Assembly: GCA_014529385.2 (NCBI GenBank)
Contig: CM043942.1
Location: forward strand, 105,712,141 to 105,776,140
From: Adiantum capillus-veneris
Taxonomy: Eukaryota; Streptophyta; Polypodiopsida; Polypodiales; Pteridaceae
Direction of reading: 5' to 3'
DNA: 64,000 bases
Under the pieces are notes generated by a model. That model worked only from the letters and a program-made list of their open reading frames with translations. It ran no database searches and had not been told where the DNA came from. Shown one piece after another: positions 22,234 to 35,129 of this stretch. A program made the translations under genes and the position numbers. Within the stretch, counting starts at the first letter, position 1, and each line of letters begins with the position of its first letter.

Positions 22234-23055
22234 GTTTGCCACATGGGGCACGTATAGTAGGATTTGTTCATGCCAAGTTAGTGTAGGGATTCTATACAGG
22301 TACTGGAAGATTGCATTAGGAAGATGATGGGGTGTATAAGGGCCTCTTTATTTTCCATGATCTTTTGGAGCTGATTAACATTTTGACGGATAGGTGTACG
22401 CCATGTGTGCAAGAATGGTGGGTGTGTAAGAGATGTGTAAGAGTGGTCAAAGGATGCACTTTTCCCCCCAAAAAGGAGGTGGATAATTTTATGATTTTCG
22501 GTCTTCCATAACTCCCAGATATGATCTCCGATCTAAGCAAAGATCATAGATTTGCAATCTCCATGTCGAGCTCTTTCCATATATATGCTACATGATATGG
22601 TTTTTCCCGTTAGATTTTAAATTCAATTTTGGGGGGAAACTTTGAATTCAAATAAACTAGCCGTTTTGCCTCTTTGAATTCAAAATTTGTCCTTTGATAT
22701 CTTTCTTAATACTGAAGGTTTGACTTTCTTAAACTGCCAAATAAAGAGGCACTCCTAGATCCCATTTTCTTCCTAATGGCCTTATAAAGCCAGTTGTGCT
22801 CATAACTGAGCTAGTGTATGACATACTTATGGAAAATAATGATGCCCAAAGTAAACAAACCTTTATCTAAAGACATGGGTCATTATTCTCCAAACTGAAC
22901 AAGTTATGGACAAAGTATACCAATGTATTAAGCTTTAGCTATAGCCGGCCAAGGTTTAGCCAAGACATTGTTGTCTAGATAGAAAGAGCAAGATTACCAA
23001 GAGGGCATAAGTCAGCCAAGGGTTATTCAAGGAAATGTCAAGTAGATAAGAGAGA
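22231..23055 (-). repeat. Penelope-associated repeat, segment B (inverted copy)
   Basis: The reverse complement of this segment matches 37052-37390: CTTATCTAGTTGACATTTCC, the CTTGGCCGGCTATAGC region, TCCATAACTTGTTCAG and CCTACACTAACTTGGCATG are all shared. Compared with that copy it carries about 470 extra bases (22312-22780). On its right it is separated from segment A (25619-25732) by a 2.4-kb insertion in a GT tract. Confidence 0.85.
22312..22780. mobile_element. MITE-like element with about 41-bp inverted ends
   Basis: Left end GCATTAGGAAGATGATGGGG and GCCTCTTTATTT (to 22353). The right end, in reverse, gives GCCATTAGGAAGAAAATGGG and again GCCTCTTTATTT (22739-22780). The ends pair at roughly 80% over about 41 bp. 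The homologous site near 37321-37340 lacks the whole segment, so the insertion is inferred directly. No coding capacity. The target duplication is unclear, so I cannot name a superfamily. Confidence 0.7.
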
Positions 23056-23077
23056 GTGTGTGTGTGTGTGTGTGTGT
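23056..23077 (+). repeat. (GT)11 tract, left side of insertion
   Basis: Uninterrupted GT dinucleotides directly before AGCTGTTTAAATC. Confidence 0.9.
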
Positions 23078-25618
<2,541 letters not shown>

Positions 25619-25732
25619 ATCAATTAGATATGGCTTATAGAACAATACCCATCTGGAAAGTAGGCAAGAAAGTGCGTACCAAACAAGGAAGAAGATGCCA
25701 AGGGTTAGACAAGGCATTGTCCTCTAGATAAA
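25619..25732 (-). repeat. Penelope-associated repeat, segment A (inverted copy)
   Basis: The reverse complement matches 36931-37036, from TCTAGAGGACAATGCCTTG through GGTACGCACTTTCTTGCCTA to CTAATTGATC. Confidence 0.85.
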
Positions 25733-25743
25733 TGTGTGTGTGT

Positions 25744-25808
<65 letters not shown>
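25733..25808 (+). repeat. (GT)n tract
   Basis: About 38 GT units with one TA interruption near 25747. Confidence 0.95.
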
Positions 25809-25809
<1 letters not shown>

Positions 25810-25834
25810 ACCCTCCCCCATCCCAGAGGAGAGA

Positions 25835-25866
25835 TCCACTTGGTGGAGGATGTTCCACCAAGTGGA
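25835..25866. other. Perfect 13-bp hairpin
   Basis: TCCACTTGGTGGA at 25835-25847 pairs exactly with TCCACCAAGTGGA at 25854-25866 across a 6-base loop (GGATGT). It lies between the GT tract and the truncated integrase. Confidence 0.8.
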
Positions 25867-25904
25867 CCAATCGCCCACCAATTGTAGTAATTGCTTCCTA
25901 AAAA

Positions 25905-26555
25905 TTCACATTTTCTTAATGAAGTCATTGAATATCTGCTAGAGGAATTCATGGTCATACATAGAAAATCTGCTCCATATCATCCACATGCAAATGGACA
26001 AGCTGAGGCCACAAATAAAACACTATACACAGTTCTGACTAAAATTGTATCAAAGTCAAGAACAGACTGGGATCAGCGGCTAGACTCAACATTATGGGCA
26101 TACAGGGTAGCTTACAAAACATCAATAGGAATGACACCGTACAACATGGTGTTTGTCCTAAATGCTATATTACCCATAGAGTTTTTAATTCCAACTCTAC
26201 GAGTAGCGAAACGCTTAGAATGGACAGGGCATGAGCTCTCTTCAAGAATAGATGATCTTGAAAAGCTAGATGAACTTCGCTTACGAGTTGTTGCTTCGAT
26301 CTATGCTAAAAAGAGAAGACAAAAAGAATTTTTTGACAAGCATGTGCGCACTAAAGAATTCAAAACAGGTGATTATGTACTTGTTTATACGTTGAAGCAA
26401 TATGCCAAGAAACTTAAAAAGCGAGGGATGGGACCCTTTGTGATTAGCGACCTATCACAAAGTGGAGCTGTCAAGCTTGCTCATTAGCAGGTGAAGAAAT
26501 GACAAACTGGATTAGTGGATGTCGATTAAAGAAATATCATTTACCACTAACATAG
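25905..26555 (+). pseudogene. Gypsy-D integrase C-terminal half
   Basis: The frame enters the integrase core at HFLNEVIEYLLEEF, just past the second catalytic Asp. It continues through APYHPHANGQAEATNKTL (catalytic Glu present in NGQAE) and STLWAYRVAYKTSIGMTPY. Then come the C-terminal segment MGPFVISDLSQSGAVKLAH and, after a one-base frame change at 26487, GEEMTNWISGCRLKKYH, the motif that closes many gypsy pol proteins. TAG at 26553 follows. Protease, RT and RNase H expected upstream are absent: the element is cut at about 25905. A protease-like frame follows downstream, which is not the normal order. Confidence 0.8.
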
Positions 26556-27845
26556 GATATGCTTCAACAAATCCATTAAGAAAAACAATGGATGAAGGAG
26601 AAACATAGGGTACGGGAAGAAGCCCAAGCAGAAGCAAAAGAACGCATTGCCAAAACACGGCTTCTACGACAACAACAACAATGTGGATCACCGTTGCGAA
26701 TAAATGCTATTTGACTAACGAATTTTGATGAAGACACAGTGGAGCCAATAATTGCAGTCAAAGTGGGTAGCAATCAAGTTGAATCGATGGCATTGCTTGA
26801 TTCTGGAGCTCAAGCAAATCTAATCTCTTACAGATTATACAAACAGCTCAAGCCCAAAAATCAACTACATCCTACTCCACAAGTGCTGGAAAGTAGTACA
26901 TCACATTCGTCGAAAACATTGGGCTAGATTATATTGCATGTACAAGTACATCAAAATATTTACCCACACAAGTTCTATGTGGTTGAGGATGAAAGCACAC
27001 AACCACCCATGTTGTTGGGACAACCTTGGCAAAAAGAGTACAATGTGCAGATAGATTGGAATACGGATGCAGTCAAAATACATCATGCACAAGAACAACA
27101 GGTGATAGCCTTTGCTCAGCAACCCTGGAAGAATCAGCTACCAGCAACGCAATCACTGGATAAAGAACCAAAAGGATGGGTGCCACTAAAAAACAACATG
27201 GAGAACAAACAGGGAACTGCCAACCATGTTCACTCCAACCATAAAACAACACAGACCATAGTGAAAAGATCAAAGTTAGCAACACGAGAAAAACAAGTGT
27301 GGGTGAGAAAGGATAGAGGTGACATGGCAGACAAACAACAATACAACAGAAGAACTCAACAGAAGCACAGAGTTCAACCAAAAACCAAGGGCATAAAACA
27401 AATATGGATCCCCAAAAGAATGCTCAGCAAACAACTTAAATGCGATTTGCATTTGGATCCCAAAACCGAAGCAAAAGGAACTCCCTTCAGTACAAGAAAC
27501 ATCGGAAGCAGAAACACACTACATATGAAATCAGCAAACCGGTCTATGTGGGTGCCAATCAGCAGAAAAGCAATGAACACCGCGGAAGTATCAATAAACC
27601 TACAAAAACCTCCAAAGCAAAGCTACAAATGTAAAGCAAAAGAGACAAAGTCTATGGCCAATTCCGCCACGAAAAATCTCTCCAAGGAGATGACTACGGC
27701 TGTATCGACAATAGTGGCACACCAAGCGACTTTCGCAAGCAAGACGATCAAACAAAAAGCGGTAGAGTTACAAATTTTACTTGCAAAGAAAATCCGCCAA
27801 CTGAATCAACAAAAAACCGAAAACCTCGACGGCGAATGCCAATAA
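26556..27845 (+). pseudogene. Aspartic-protease-like domain downstream of integrase, with basic tail
   Basis: The same frame that carries the integrase end continues to 27845, broken only by stops at 26577, 26712 and 26925. It starts with a charged helix-like linker (KEKHRVREEAQAEAKERIAK). A retropepsin-type domain follows: ALLDSGAQANLISYRLYKQL at about 26790-26850, with an intact D-S-G-A, and MLLGQPWQKEYNVQIDW at about 27010-27060, corresponding to the ILG flap end. The last roughly 260 residues are rich in Lys, Gln, Asn and Thr with motifs such as QIWIPKRM and RSMWVPISRK, and match nothing I know. Gypsy elements normally place protease before RT, so this is a second or relocated protease, or a read-in from another element. 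A polypurine tract follows within 200 bp. Confidence 0.65.
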
Positions 27846-28014
27846 GCATATTGCTTATACGCTCCTCTTGCACAGCATTAATTTTTTCCATGCATTGACC
27901 GAGTATGCATCATGTAGGGCCACATTACACGGCCAAGCATTAACACGATATTTTTTTACCCATACACGACACATACACCGAGGCGATACCTTGTCGTCCG
28001 GGAGGACTCCAGCT

Positions 28015-28028
28015 AGGAGGGGGGGAGG
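28015..28028 (+). other. Polypurine tract of Gypsy-D
   Basis: AGGAGGGGGGGAGG, about 170 bp after the last reading frame; expected just before the 3' LTR. Confidence 0.55.
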
Positions 28029-28960
28029 CATTCTCAAATGCGGACCCAATGGCAGAAAGAGCAAAAAAGGGACATGTTTTTCGACTATTTGAAAGGGTTG
28101 TCGTTTGATAGCGAAATTTTTTGGACTAACCCAAGTATATATGCCCTTATACAGCATGAATCTACAAGTATATGGGGCCAAAAACCAAATCAAGCCCCTA
28201 GGTGTGTGTATATACGTAAAAATAACCATTTTTTGGGCAAAATATTGGTAAAACGGAGAAATCCGGCCATAAAAATTGCATGTGAGTGTATATAGTGTTT
28301 TGCGGTGATGTTTTTTATTTATTATGATTTTTGGGGATTTTTTGGGTTTAATTGCTATTTTTCTTTTAATTTTACTAATTTTCGGCAGAAAAACTTCAAA
28401 AATACAAAAAGCAGGTGAAAAACGGTCGTAATGAAAAACCAAAAATATGGGGATGATCAGTGACTATAGGACAACATATGGTACAATGGGGGTCCAATTA
28501 TGAGAATGGAGCGAAAAGCGTGTTTTGGCCAGATATTGACCGAAACGTCAAATTTCTCGTAAACTGGGCAAATAGAGTCCAAATCAGAAAATTTTTGAGC
28601 CTAAACCGCATCTCGCAAGAATTTGGAATCACATGTCAAATTTCACGGAAAATGGTTCGGGGACCCCCATTATAAGAAATTTTCACTTCATTTTAAGCTC
28701 ATTTTCACTATTGACTTTTGAGAGAGAGCTTCTGCCACCTAGAGCGAACGGGACTTCCACGAGCTTCTACGACGCGCACGACCACCCGACAAGCTCCAGA
28801 CATGAGAGGTAGGCTCACCACCTTGAGCTTTTCGCGCATGTTTGTTGTTTTGTCGCGAAAACTAGCGTAGGGTTCACACAGAAAGCGAGCAGTAGAGACC
28901 TACAAGTAGAAGTGACCACCTAACGGCTAACCCAAAAGCAATGAGACTTCATTGGTGGCT
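28029..28960 (+). repeat. Putative Gypsy-D 3' LTR or promoter region
   Basis: Non-coding A/T-rich sequence after the polypurine tract with a TATA-like TATAAGAA at 28671-28678 and a leader-like segment (GAGAGAGAGCTTCTGCC) about 35-60 bp later, the usual layout of an LTR promoter. No second copy exists in the window and the first bases are not TG, so both borders are uncertain. Confidence 0.35.
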
Positions 28961-29559
28961 TACCCTAGCATAGGAGACCACTTTTGGATGACCGAAGGCA
29001 GTAGAAAACCATCGGGAAAAACCCTAATTCCTAGAGCCCCGCAAGAGGCCACCAAACGGGAAATCGGCAGAAAAGCGCCCAAATGCTACCAAAACTCATG
29101 GGTAGGAGCATCTCAACATGCTCTACAAGTCTATATAGCCCACATAACCATACAGTGACCCAAAGCGGCACTAAACTTCAGAAACGGCATCCGACACACA
29201 AAGCGTCAAATAGCTCACGCAGCCAAACCGCATGTCTGTTTGCCACCAAACTTCACGAGCGGCCTTTCTAGACCATAAACAACAAAGTTCTATGGTGGTA
29301 AACCACCACAAGTCATCAACGACATGAAAATGCAACCACGGGTGCTTCTAGAGCAACAAATTGCCAAACGGAGCTCCGGTGAAGCTAAAGTCGACAAAAA
29401 CCATATGGAAAGGATCCCCAAGGGACCGCGAAGCTATGGAGACCAACATCGAGAAATTTCATTGCCGAAAAGCACTCCAAGAGTCAGAAAATGGCTCAGA
29501 GGCTCTGAAATCCACACAGGGAGTTTCTTTCTATCAATTTGACGTTTTTTGTTGAAATA
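28961..29559. other. Unassigned sequence
   Basis: Short open frames of 60-70 codons without family resemblance. It may belong to the 5' region of the pol-less LTR element that follows. Confidence 0.35.
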
Positions 29560-30500
29560 ATTCTTAAAAGGGACTCAGGGCGGCTTAGGGCAGGCACTAG
29601 TAGCACCTCCAACAAAAATTTCATCAAGAGACATCCTACGCGTAGGATATCTCAAGGCCAATTGTGGGCACCAACCCCAACATCTCTCATCACACACTGC
29701 TTCTAAATAGCATGTACATGCTAGCCACTAAGTTTCATCACATTTGGACAAAAAATGACCTCATGTGCACCAAAAAACGCAAAGTAAGGGCATAGAGGCA
29801 ATACTGGGCCATGGACCTACCAAAACTTGTCCAAATCACATGAAACTTGCACAATACACTCATGAGCACATTGCCAACCTATCTCCCATATGTAAAAAAT
29901 GATGAAATAGACATCCTACGCGTAGGATGTCTAAATGACATCTTTTGGCCCCAGATGGTATTTTTCAACTCCAGATCTCTTTATTACCCTATCATGAGCT
30001 CATATATGAAGTTTCAAGCCATTCCCATCACATTTGGCCCCCAACACCTCCAAGATGCACTTTTTGAGCCCAAAAACACTACACATGCTCTTACCACCAC
30101 CAATTCTTGTCCAAATAAAAATCCAAGAGCAGGGCCATGTTCCACATGCCAAGGGCTACCCACAGGTCAAATCTCAAGCAATTTTGATGAAAAAGACATC
30201 CTACGCATAGGATGTCTCCAGCATGATTTTGAACTTCTGTGCAAAAAATGACTTCATGGGAGCCATTACCTTGGTGCAAGAAGCTCATGTATCAAATTTC
30301 AACCCATTTGAATATCATTTTCCACCTGTCGTGGGCATCCTACCAATTTGTGAACCTAAAGCCTGAATCTGCCCAGAAATGCACTTTTTGATGCCTAAAT
30401 CCAATTCCAATCACATAGCCATGTTGCACAGGCCAAGGGCCACCAGCCTGCCAAGTTTCACCAAAAACTGATGAAATAGACATCCTACGCCACTTGGCCA
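29560..30500 (+). repeat. About 280-bp tandem repeats, each ending in a palindrome
   Basis: Centres of a GACATCCTACG/CGTAGGATGTC palindrome lie near 29640, 29920 and 30205, with a half-site at 30479-30490: spacing 280-285 bp. The copy at 29910-29931 is a perfect 22-bp palindrome; 29633-29648 is perfect over 16 bp; 30195-30216 has one mismatch. The sequence between is repeated in degenerate form, for example CATCACATTTGG, GATGCACTTTTTGA and CACATGCCAAGGGC. Located just upstream of a long reading frame, as a leader would be. Confidence 0.75.
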
Positions 30501-30658
30501 GACAGAGACAGCCAGACAGCCACTGTGAGCACATGCAGGTTTTCCCAAGTTCTTTAAGTTTTATTTTCAAATTTCAAGTCATTTGGATAGTTAAAACTCA
30601 GTTTCTCAGCTAATATGGAAAAAACGCTAACTTCGGACTACTGAGTGCAACAGGATCC

Positions 30659-31635
30659 ATGGCAGCCGCAAAATCACCAGCAAAGAAGAAGAGAATGACA
30701 ATAAAAGACTTCCTGGGAGAAGTAGAGCCGCTTGTCATCCCATAAGGAACTCTGAAGCCAACCAGCACGTGGATTCAGGAGGATTTGCTAGAGTCCAATG
30801 ATTTGAAGATCTACCAGGGCGTGTTCAAAGATACTGAAGGAAATGCAATAGAGCTACCCATGCTACCTCGTGAGCTCAATGAGTTTGTCAAAAGCAAGAT
30901 GGGAGAATATCTAGAGAAGATAGATCTCCATAAATACTTTGAAGGTTTGCCGGCAGGAATCATCATCAAAAGAGTGTGGGAGTTTGTAACTACTATCAAA
31001 GAAGATGGAGTGGCCAGAGTCACTGATTGTTAGGGCAAGCTAGATACTATGTTTGTAATCACACAGAGAGTGGTGGAAGCCGCTCTAGACTCTCCAACAA
31101 AGGGGATAGTGTGACAAAGAGGAGAGATGAAGTCAAGGTGTACTCTGAAAAGAAGAGCAACTACACTTTTGAAGACATTGCAAACCCAAAAGTGGCTATC
31201 ATGAACCAGCTCTACAACCAGTACTTCCATATGTGTATAAAGCGGCCACAGAAGTACAGAATGTCGCCTGGAGCCATTGCTACCACCTTCACTTGGGCAA
31301 TGCAAAAGAGCAAGCCAAAGGTGATAAATTATGTTGCCTACATCCATGACAACCTGGTGAAGATGGGCAACAAAAATCCCACCTACATTGTGCGAGGTGA
31401 ACTGATAACAAAAGTGGTTTATGGGGCATTGCACGCCAAAGGAAACTGTCTTGACCCTCCATCTCAGAATGATTGGCTAAGGTTGAAAGAAGATAAAGAA
31501 GAAGAACCGCCCAAAGCACCCAGAGTAGCCACAAGGTTGAAGCGCCGGCTAGAGACCGTGCTAGAAGAGCCTCTAGAGCCAAAGAAAGGAAAGAAAGAAA
31601 GTTTACAAGTGCCGATCGAAGAGACTAAGTCATAG
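30659..31635 (+). pseudogene. Pol-less LTR element ORF, N-terminal part
   Basis: The frame starts at ATG 30659 (MAAAKSPAKKKRMTIKDFLG), stops once near 30743, and continues to 31033. It shifts between about 31020 and 31140 and continues to a stop at 31635. Readable segments include NDLKIYQGVFKDTEG, IDLHKYFEGLPAGIIIKRVW, NPKVAIMNQLYNQYFHMCIK and KPKVINYVAYIHDNLVKMGN, then a basic end. No zinc knuckle, protease or RT motif is seen. It resembles the large unclassified proteins carried by some non-autonomous plant LTR elements; I do not recognise the family. Confidence 0.6.
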
Positions 31636-31656
31636 AAAGCGGCACGGCTCAAAATA

Positions 31657-33123
31657 TTGATGGAAAGCTTCAGAGCCGAAAGAGCACTGAAAGGAGATTT
31701 GAGTGAGCTGTGGAAGCCCTCACTAGAATCCATGTCCAAATCGTCTCGAAGGGTGCACAGAGATCGATTTGAAGACTACATGAATAATTTTGAGATTTTA
31801 GATGCTACAACAGAGAATATACCTAATGTCCCTTTTACAGAGGAAGAAGTGGATGAAGTATGCCGACAACTGCTAGAAGACCAAGAAGGCCAAGAAAGAG
31901 AGCGAAAGACCAAGGCGGACCGGGACTCCAAGAAGAAGACACCAACTCCACCGTCAAGCCCGAAATCCAGCCCACCGCCATCACCACCTCCTCTTAGCCC
32001 TCCACAAACACAACAAAAGGAGGAGCTAGACACATCTGAGGAACCCGAAGATTCTAAGCAAGAAAAGAGCCAAGGGGAAGATCCAAAAGAAGAAGTTAAG
32101 CCCAAAGATGAGCAGCCAGAGCCAGAGGAAAGAAAGTTTAGCACATTCCTTGATCTACTAGCTGCGGGTTACTCATGATAAGAGGCAGCCACTGTGGCCT
32201 TTGAGTTGGCAAGCACAAGGCCCAAAGAACAGATGCAGAGCCTGCGGTTAGTTGAACTGAAAGAGATGGCCACTGATACGGTGGACCTACAACCACCTAC
32301 CAATGACTAGGATGTGGTGATGCACAAGCTAACCATGCTTAGGGCAAGATCAGTGGTGGCCACGGAAAGTGAGATTGACAATCTCAAAGCCAATGAAGTT
32401 CTTATCAAATCGGAAGTCGACACACTACAAAAACAAATCCAAGAGCATATAGAGAAAGAAGCAGAGCTGCAAGACAGTCTTGCCATGGCATTACAAAGAT
32501 GCCAGGAGATGGAACGAGAAAATCACGCAGTAGATCAAAGACTTCAAAGAGTTGAAGAAGAATACAAGAAAATCAGCAAGTCATTGACAGATGCAGAGAG
32601 GGAAAGGGACAACCTAACCCTGCAACTTGCTGAAGAATCCAAAGAGGCGGAAGCCCTGAGGAATGCCAAAGAGAAGGCAGAGATAGAGCATGAAGCAAGC
32701 CTGGATGAGGTCATTGAGCTAAAAGATCAAATTAAAGTCAAAGATCAAACCATCCAAAGGCTACGGGCATCTCCTTCCAGAGTCAGAGCTACTAGCTCGA
32801 CTCACACTACTTCAGAGACTGATTTATATGAAGAACAAATGAAAGAGCTCCAAAAGCAGTTAACATTGGAGAAGCGGAAAAGGCTGATGTTGGCCGAGGG
32901 GTCAGTGGTCATGCAAAACCGCCTGGAAGAAGAGCACAAGGCCATGCAAAATGAGCTAGAAGCCATCAAGAGAAAGCTCGAGGAGGCGAAAAAGATTAAT
33001 GATGATCTGAACGACCTCCTTGTGAATATGGGAGAGCAAGCAGAAGAAGAAAAGAAGACACATCAAAAGCAGACAAAAGAGCTAAGAGGCCAGCAAACAA
33101 CAAACAAAAGAGCATCAGTTTAG
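31657..33123 (+). pseudogene. Pol-less LTR element ORF, proline-rich and coiled-coil part
   Basis: Same frame as the end of the preceding segment, with stops at 31635, about 32178 and about 32311. 31657-32178 encodes RDRFEDYMNNFEILDATTEN, then a charged stretch, a Pro/Ser-rich block (about 31945-32015) and a Glu/Lys-rich block. 32314-33123 encodes about 270 residues of near-continuous heptad-like sequence (NLKANEVLIKSEVDTLQKQI, LEEAKKINDDLNDLL), that is, a long coiled coil interrupted by a Ser/Thr-rich spacer near 32770-32820. The likely role is self-association of a structural or gag-like protein, but this is inference. Confidence 0.6.
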
Positions 33124-33139
33124 CACTGATCCAGCAGCC

Positions 33140-34001
33140 ATGGACGGAATAGACATAGAGAATGTGGCAGATCTAGTGGACACCACCATGCAAGAGGAAA
33201 TCCTTGTAGAACCCTCACAAGAGCCACAAGATCTGACACAAGAAGAATAAGAGAAGCTGTAAAAGGCCATAGAAGCAGCAGTCAGAGACACGGCCAAAAG
33301 AAGCCTTGGAATGGGAGCAGAGGGTCTTTAAATCAATGACTATTCAAAAGATAGATGCCAGCAGCCTTCGGCGTGAATGGCTACAGCCCTCTCTCCCATA
33401 TCCTCTGCTGAAATATGAAGCTGCCATGATCAACAAGCAGATCAGAGAGGAGCCAACAGTGCTAATGTACAAAGCAGACATCTCCAAACTTGAAGGGGTC
33501 AAGTTGATTGTCGAATCTCAGCCCAGGTGGAGAAAGGCATGGCTGACAAAGTATCCTCAGTATCCAATCCATTTGGTAGAGGCACATAAAGTGATCAAAG
33601 ATAACCTCAGTTTCTGCCCCCTACCAAGGATGAGGACGTGGAAAGCCCATGAGTTGCTGCAGAGAAGCCAACCTACTTGGCTAAATTACCCGAAGATGCT
33701 AGGCTCGAAGGCACGCGAGAGAATAAGTGAGCAATACATGGTGAAAACCCTAACGGGCGCCATCAAATTGTTCACTAGCTCACCTCACCTATCCTGCATC
33801 ATGATGAGAAAGATATGTAAAACACTTTTGCCAGTCTTCGAGACCTTCAAATCAGGCCAGGCGATAGACAGTATCTTCTTCTTTCAAGATACATACAGAT
33901 GTGCATACAATCTGTCTGGTCAGCCTTCTCACGAGGTGATACATGCATTGTATCAAAGGATTATGTTTTTGCCATCTTATGACCTCCATGCCTTTGAATA
34001 A
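33140..34001 (+). pseudogene. Pol-less LTR element ORF, C-terminal part
   Basis: After short fragments (33140-33250 in another frame), 33306-34001 is open for 231 codons: ASSLRREWLQPSLPYPLLKY, YKADISKLEGVKLIVESQPR, HLVEAHKVIKDNLSFCPLPR and SIFFFQDTYRCAYNLSGQPS. A globular, mixed-composition sequence with no known domain. The stop at 34001 lies 150 bp before a polypurine tract, so this is the last coding block of the element. Confidence 0.6.
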
Positions 34002-34150
34002 TCCTTCTACACCGGCTTCTTCACAATCAGCACAAATATATTTGGCCCGACGCTACTAGCTCAGCATGCGAGATATGAATCCCTTTTAAAGATGAGAGAC
34101 AGCCTACACAGAAGAAGCAGCTCAACGGCCACGTCGGGGACGACATGAAC

Positions 34151-34164
34151 AAGGAGGGGGAGAG
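34151..34164 (+). other. Polypurine tract
   Basis: AAGGAGGGGGAGAG directly before TGTTAGAAGC. Confidence 0.8.
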
Positions 34165-35092
34165 TGTTAGAAGCTGGACACACCCTACCCGAAATGACTA
34201 CTCAGTGGATTATTATTTTTTGTAATTATTCAGTTATTGAGAAAACCCGACATTTCACCTTTGTAAATATTGGGGCTTGCAGAAGTTTCCAGATTGTATC
34301 CCATTTTGGACATTTAGATTGAGTAGATGGTTAAAATTGGAACATTAGGGTTTGAGATTGTAAGGTATTTATACCACTTTTTGACCTTAATGAAAGACCT
34401 TTGTCATTTTTTTTAAAAGTGAAGTCTGTGAGTGACTGTACTGTGTACGAGAGAGAGTGAGAGCTTCATCTTGATGCTACGCGTGCACCGGTGGCCAGAA
34501 TCGAGTGCGGACAAAGTGCAGCGTGTTTCCCCCGAGGAGAGCTACGTGCCAATACCTACATTGCGGGCGTACAGTCTGGTTTTGCGAGCTCGACCTACGA
34601 GCTTCATCTGGTGATTCGATGAGCATACGTTATCCGTTTTCGCATTTCAGCATATCCACGCATTTGCATTGAGTAGAGCTACACATTAGGCACTTTAGTT
34701 TTCGGAAACGACGACCTGCAAATTTCAGCTAGACATCCTACGTGATGTTGCACCGTGTGTTTAGGGTTGGGATTTTGGTTCATAGACCTTAGGGAGAGCG
34801 ACCTATTGGTGTTTGTAGGGCCTCCTTTAAGTTCTCTGGCGTTTTGAGACTATTTGATGGGTATTTGGCTCTTGGAAGTGTTGTAGGAAATCTCCTCTTA
34901 TGCACTCCTGAAGGCTGCAACTTAGACATTGGGTAGAGACCTCTGTAGGAATTAGTCGAGAGTCGGTCGAGTGTAGATTGACACCCTATGCTTGCTTCCA
35001 CGTGCCTACGGGTCGAGCGTTGTCCTTAGCTGACAAATCTTGTTAGGTGAGTTCTCATTGTGCTGACGTCCGTCGCAGCGTATCTGCCAACA
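34165..35092 (+). repeat. 3' LTR of the pol-less element
   Basis: Begins TGTTAGAAGCTGG right after the polypurine tract; the best end is CTGCCAACA at 35092, giving 928 bp. Contains GTATTTATACC (possible TATA) near 34362 and a degenerate version of the GACATCCTACG motif at 34732. No 5' LTR copy is recognisable in the window, so the 5' side is lost or too diverged. Confidence 0.6.
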
Positions 35093-35129
35093 CTACACTA
35101 GGGGTAGAGGTAGGATTTCCCCCATCAGG

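Noticed and set aside
31030-32144. Antisense frames of 91-134 codons opposite the pol-less element ORF
   Set aside because: Shadow frames of a codon-biased sequence; Ser/Gly-rich without domain signal.
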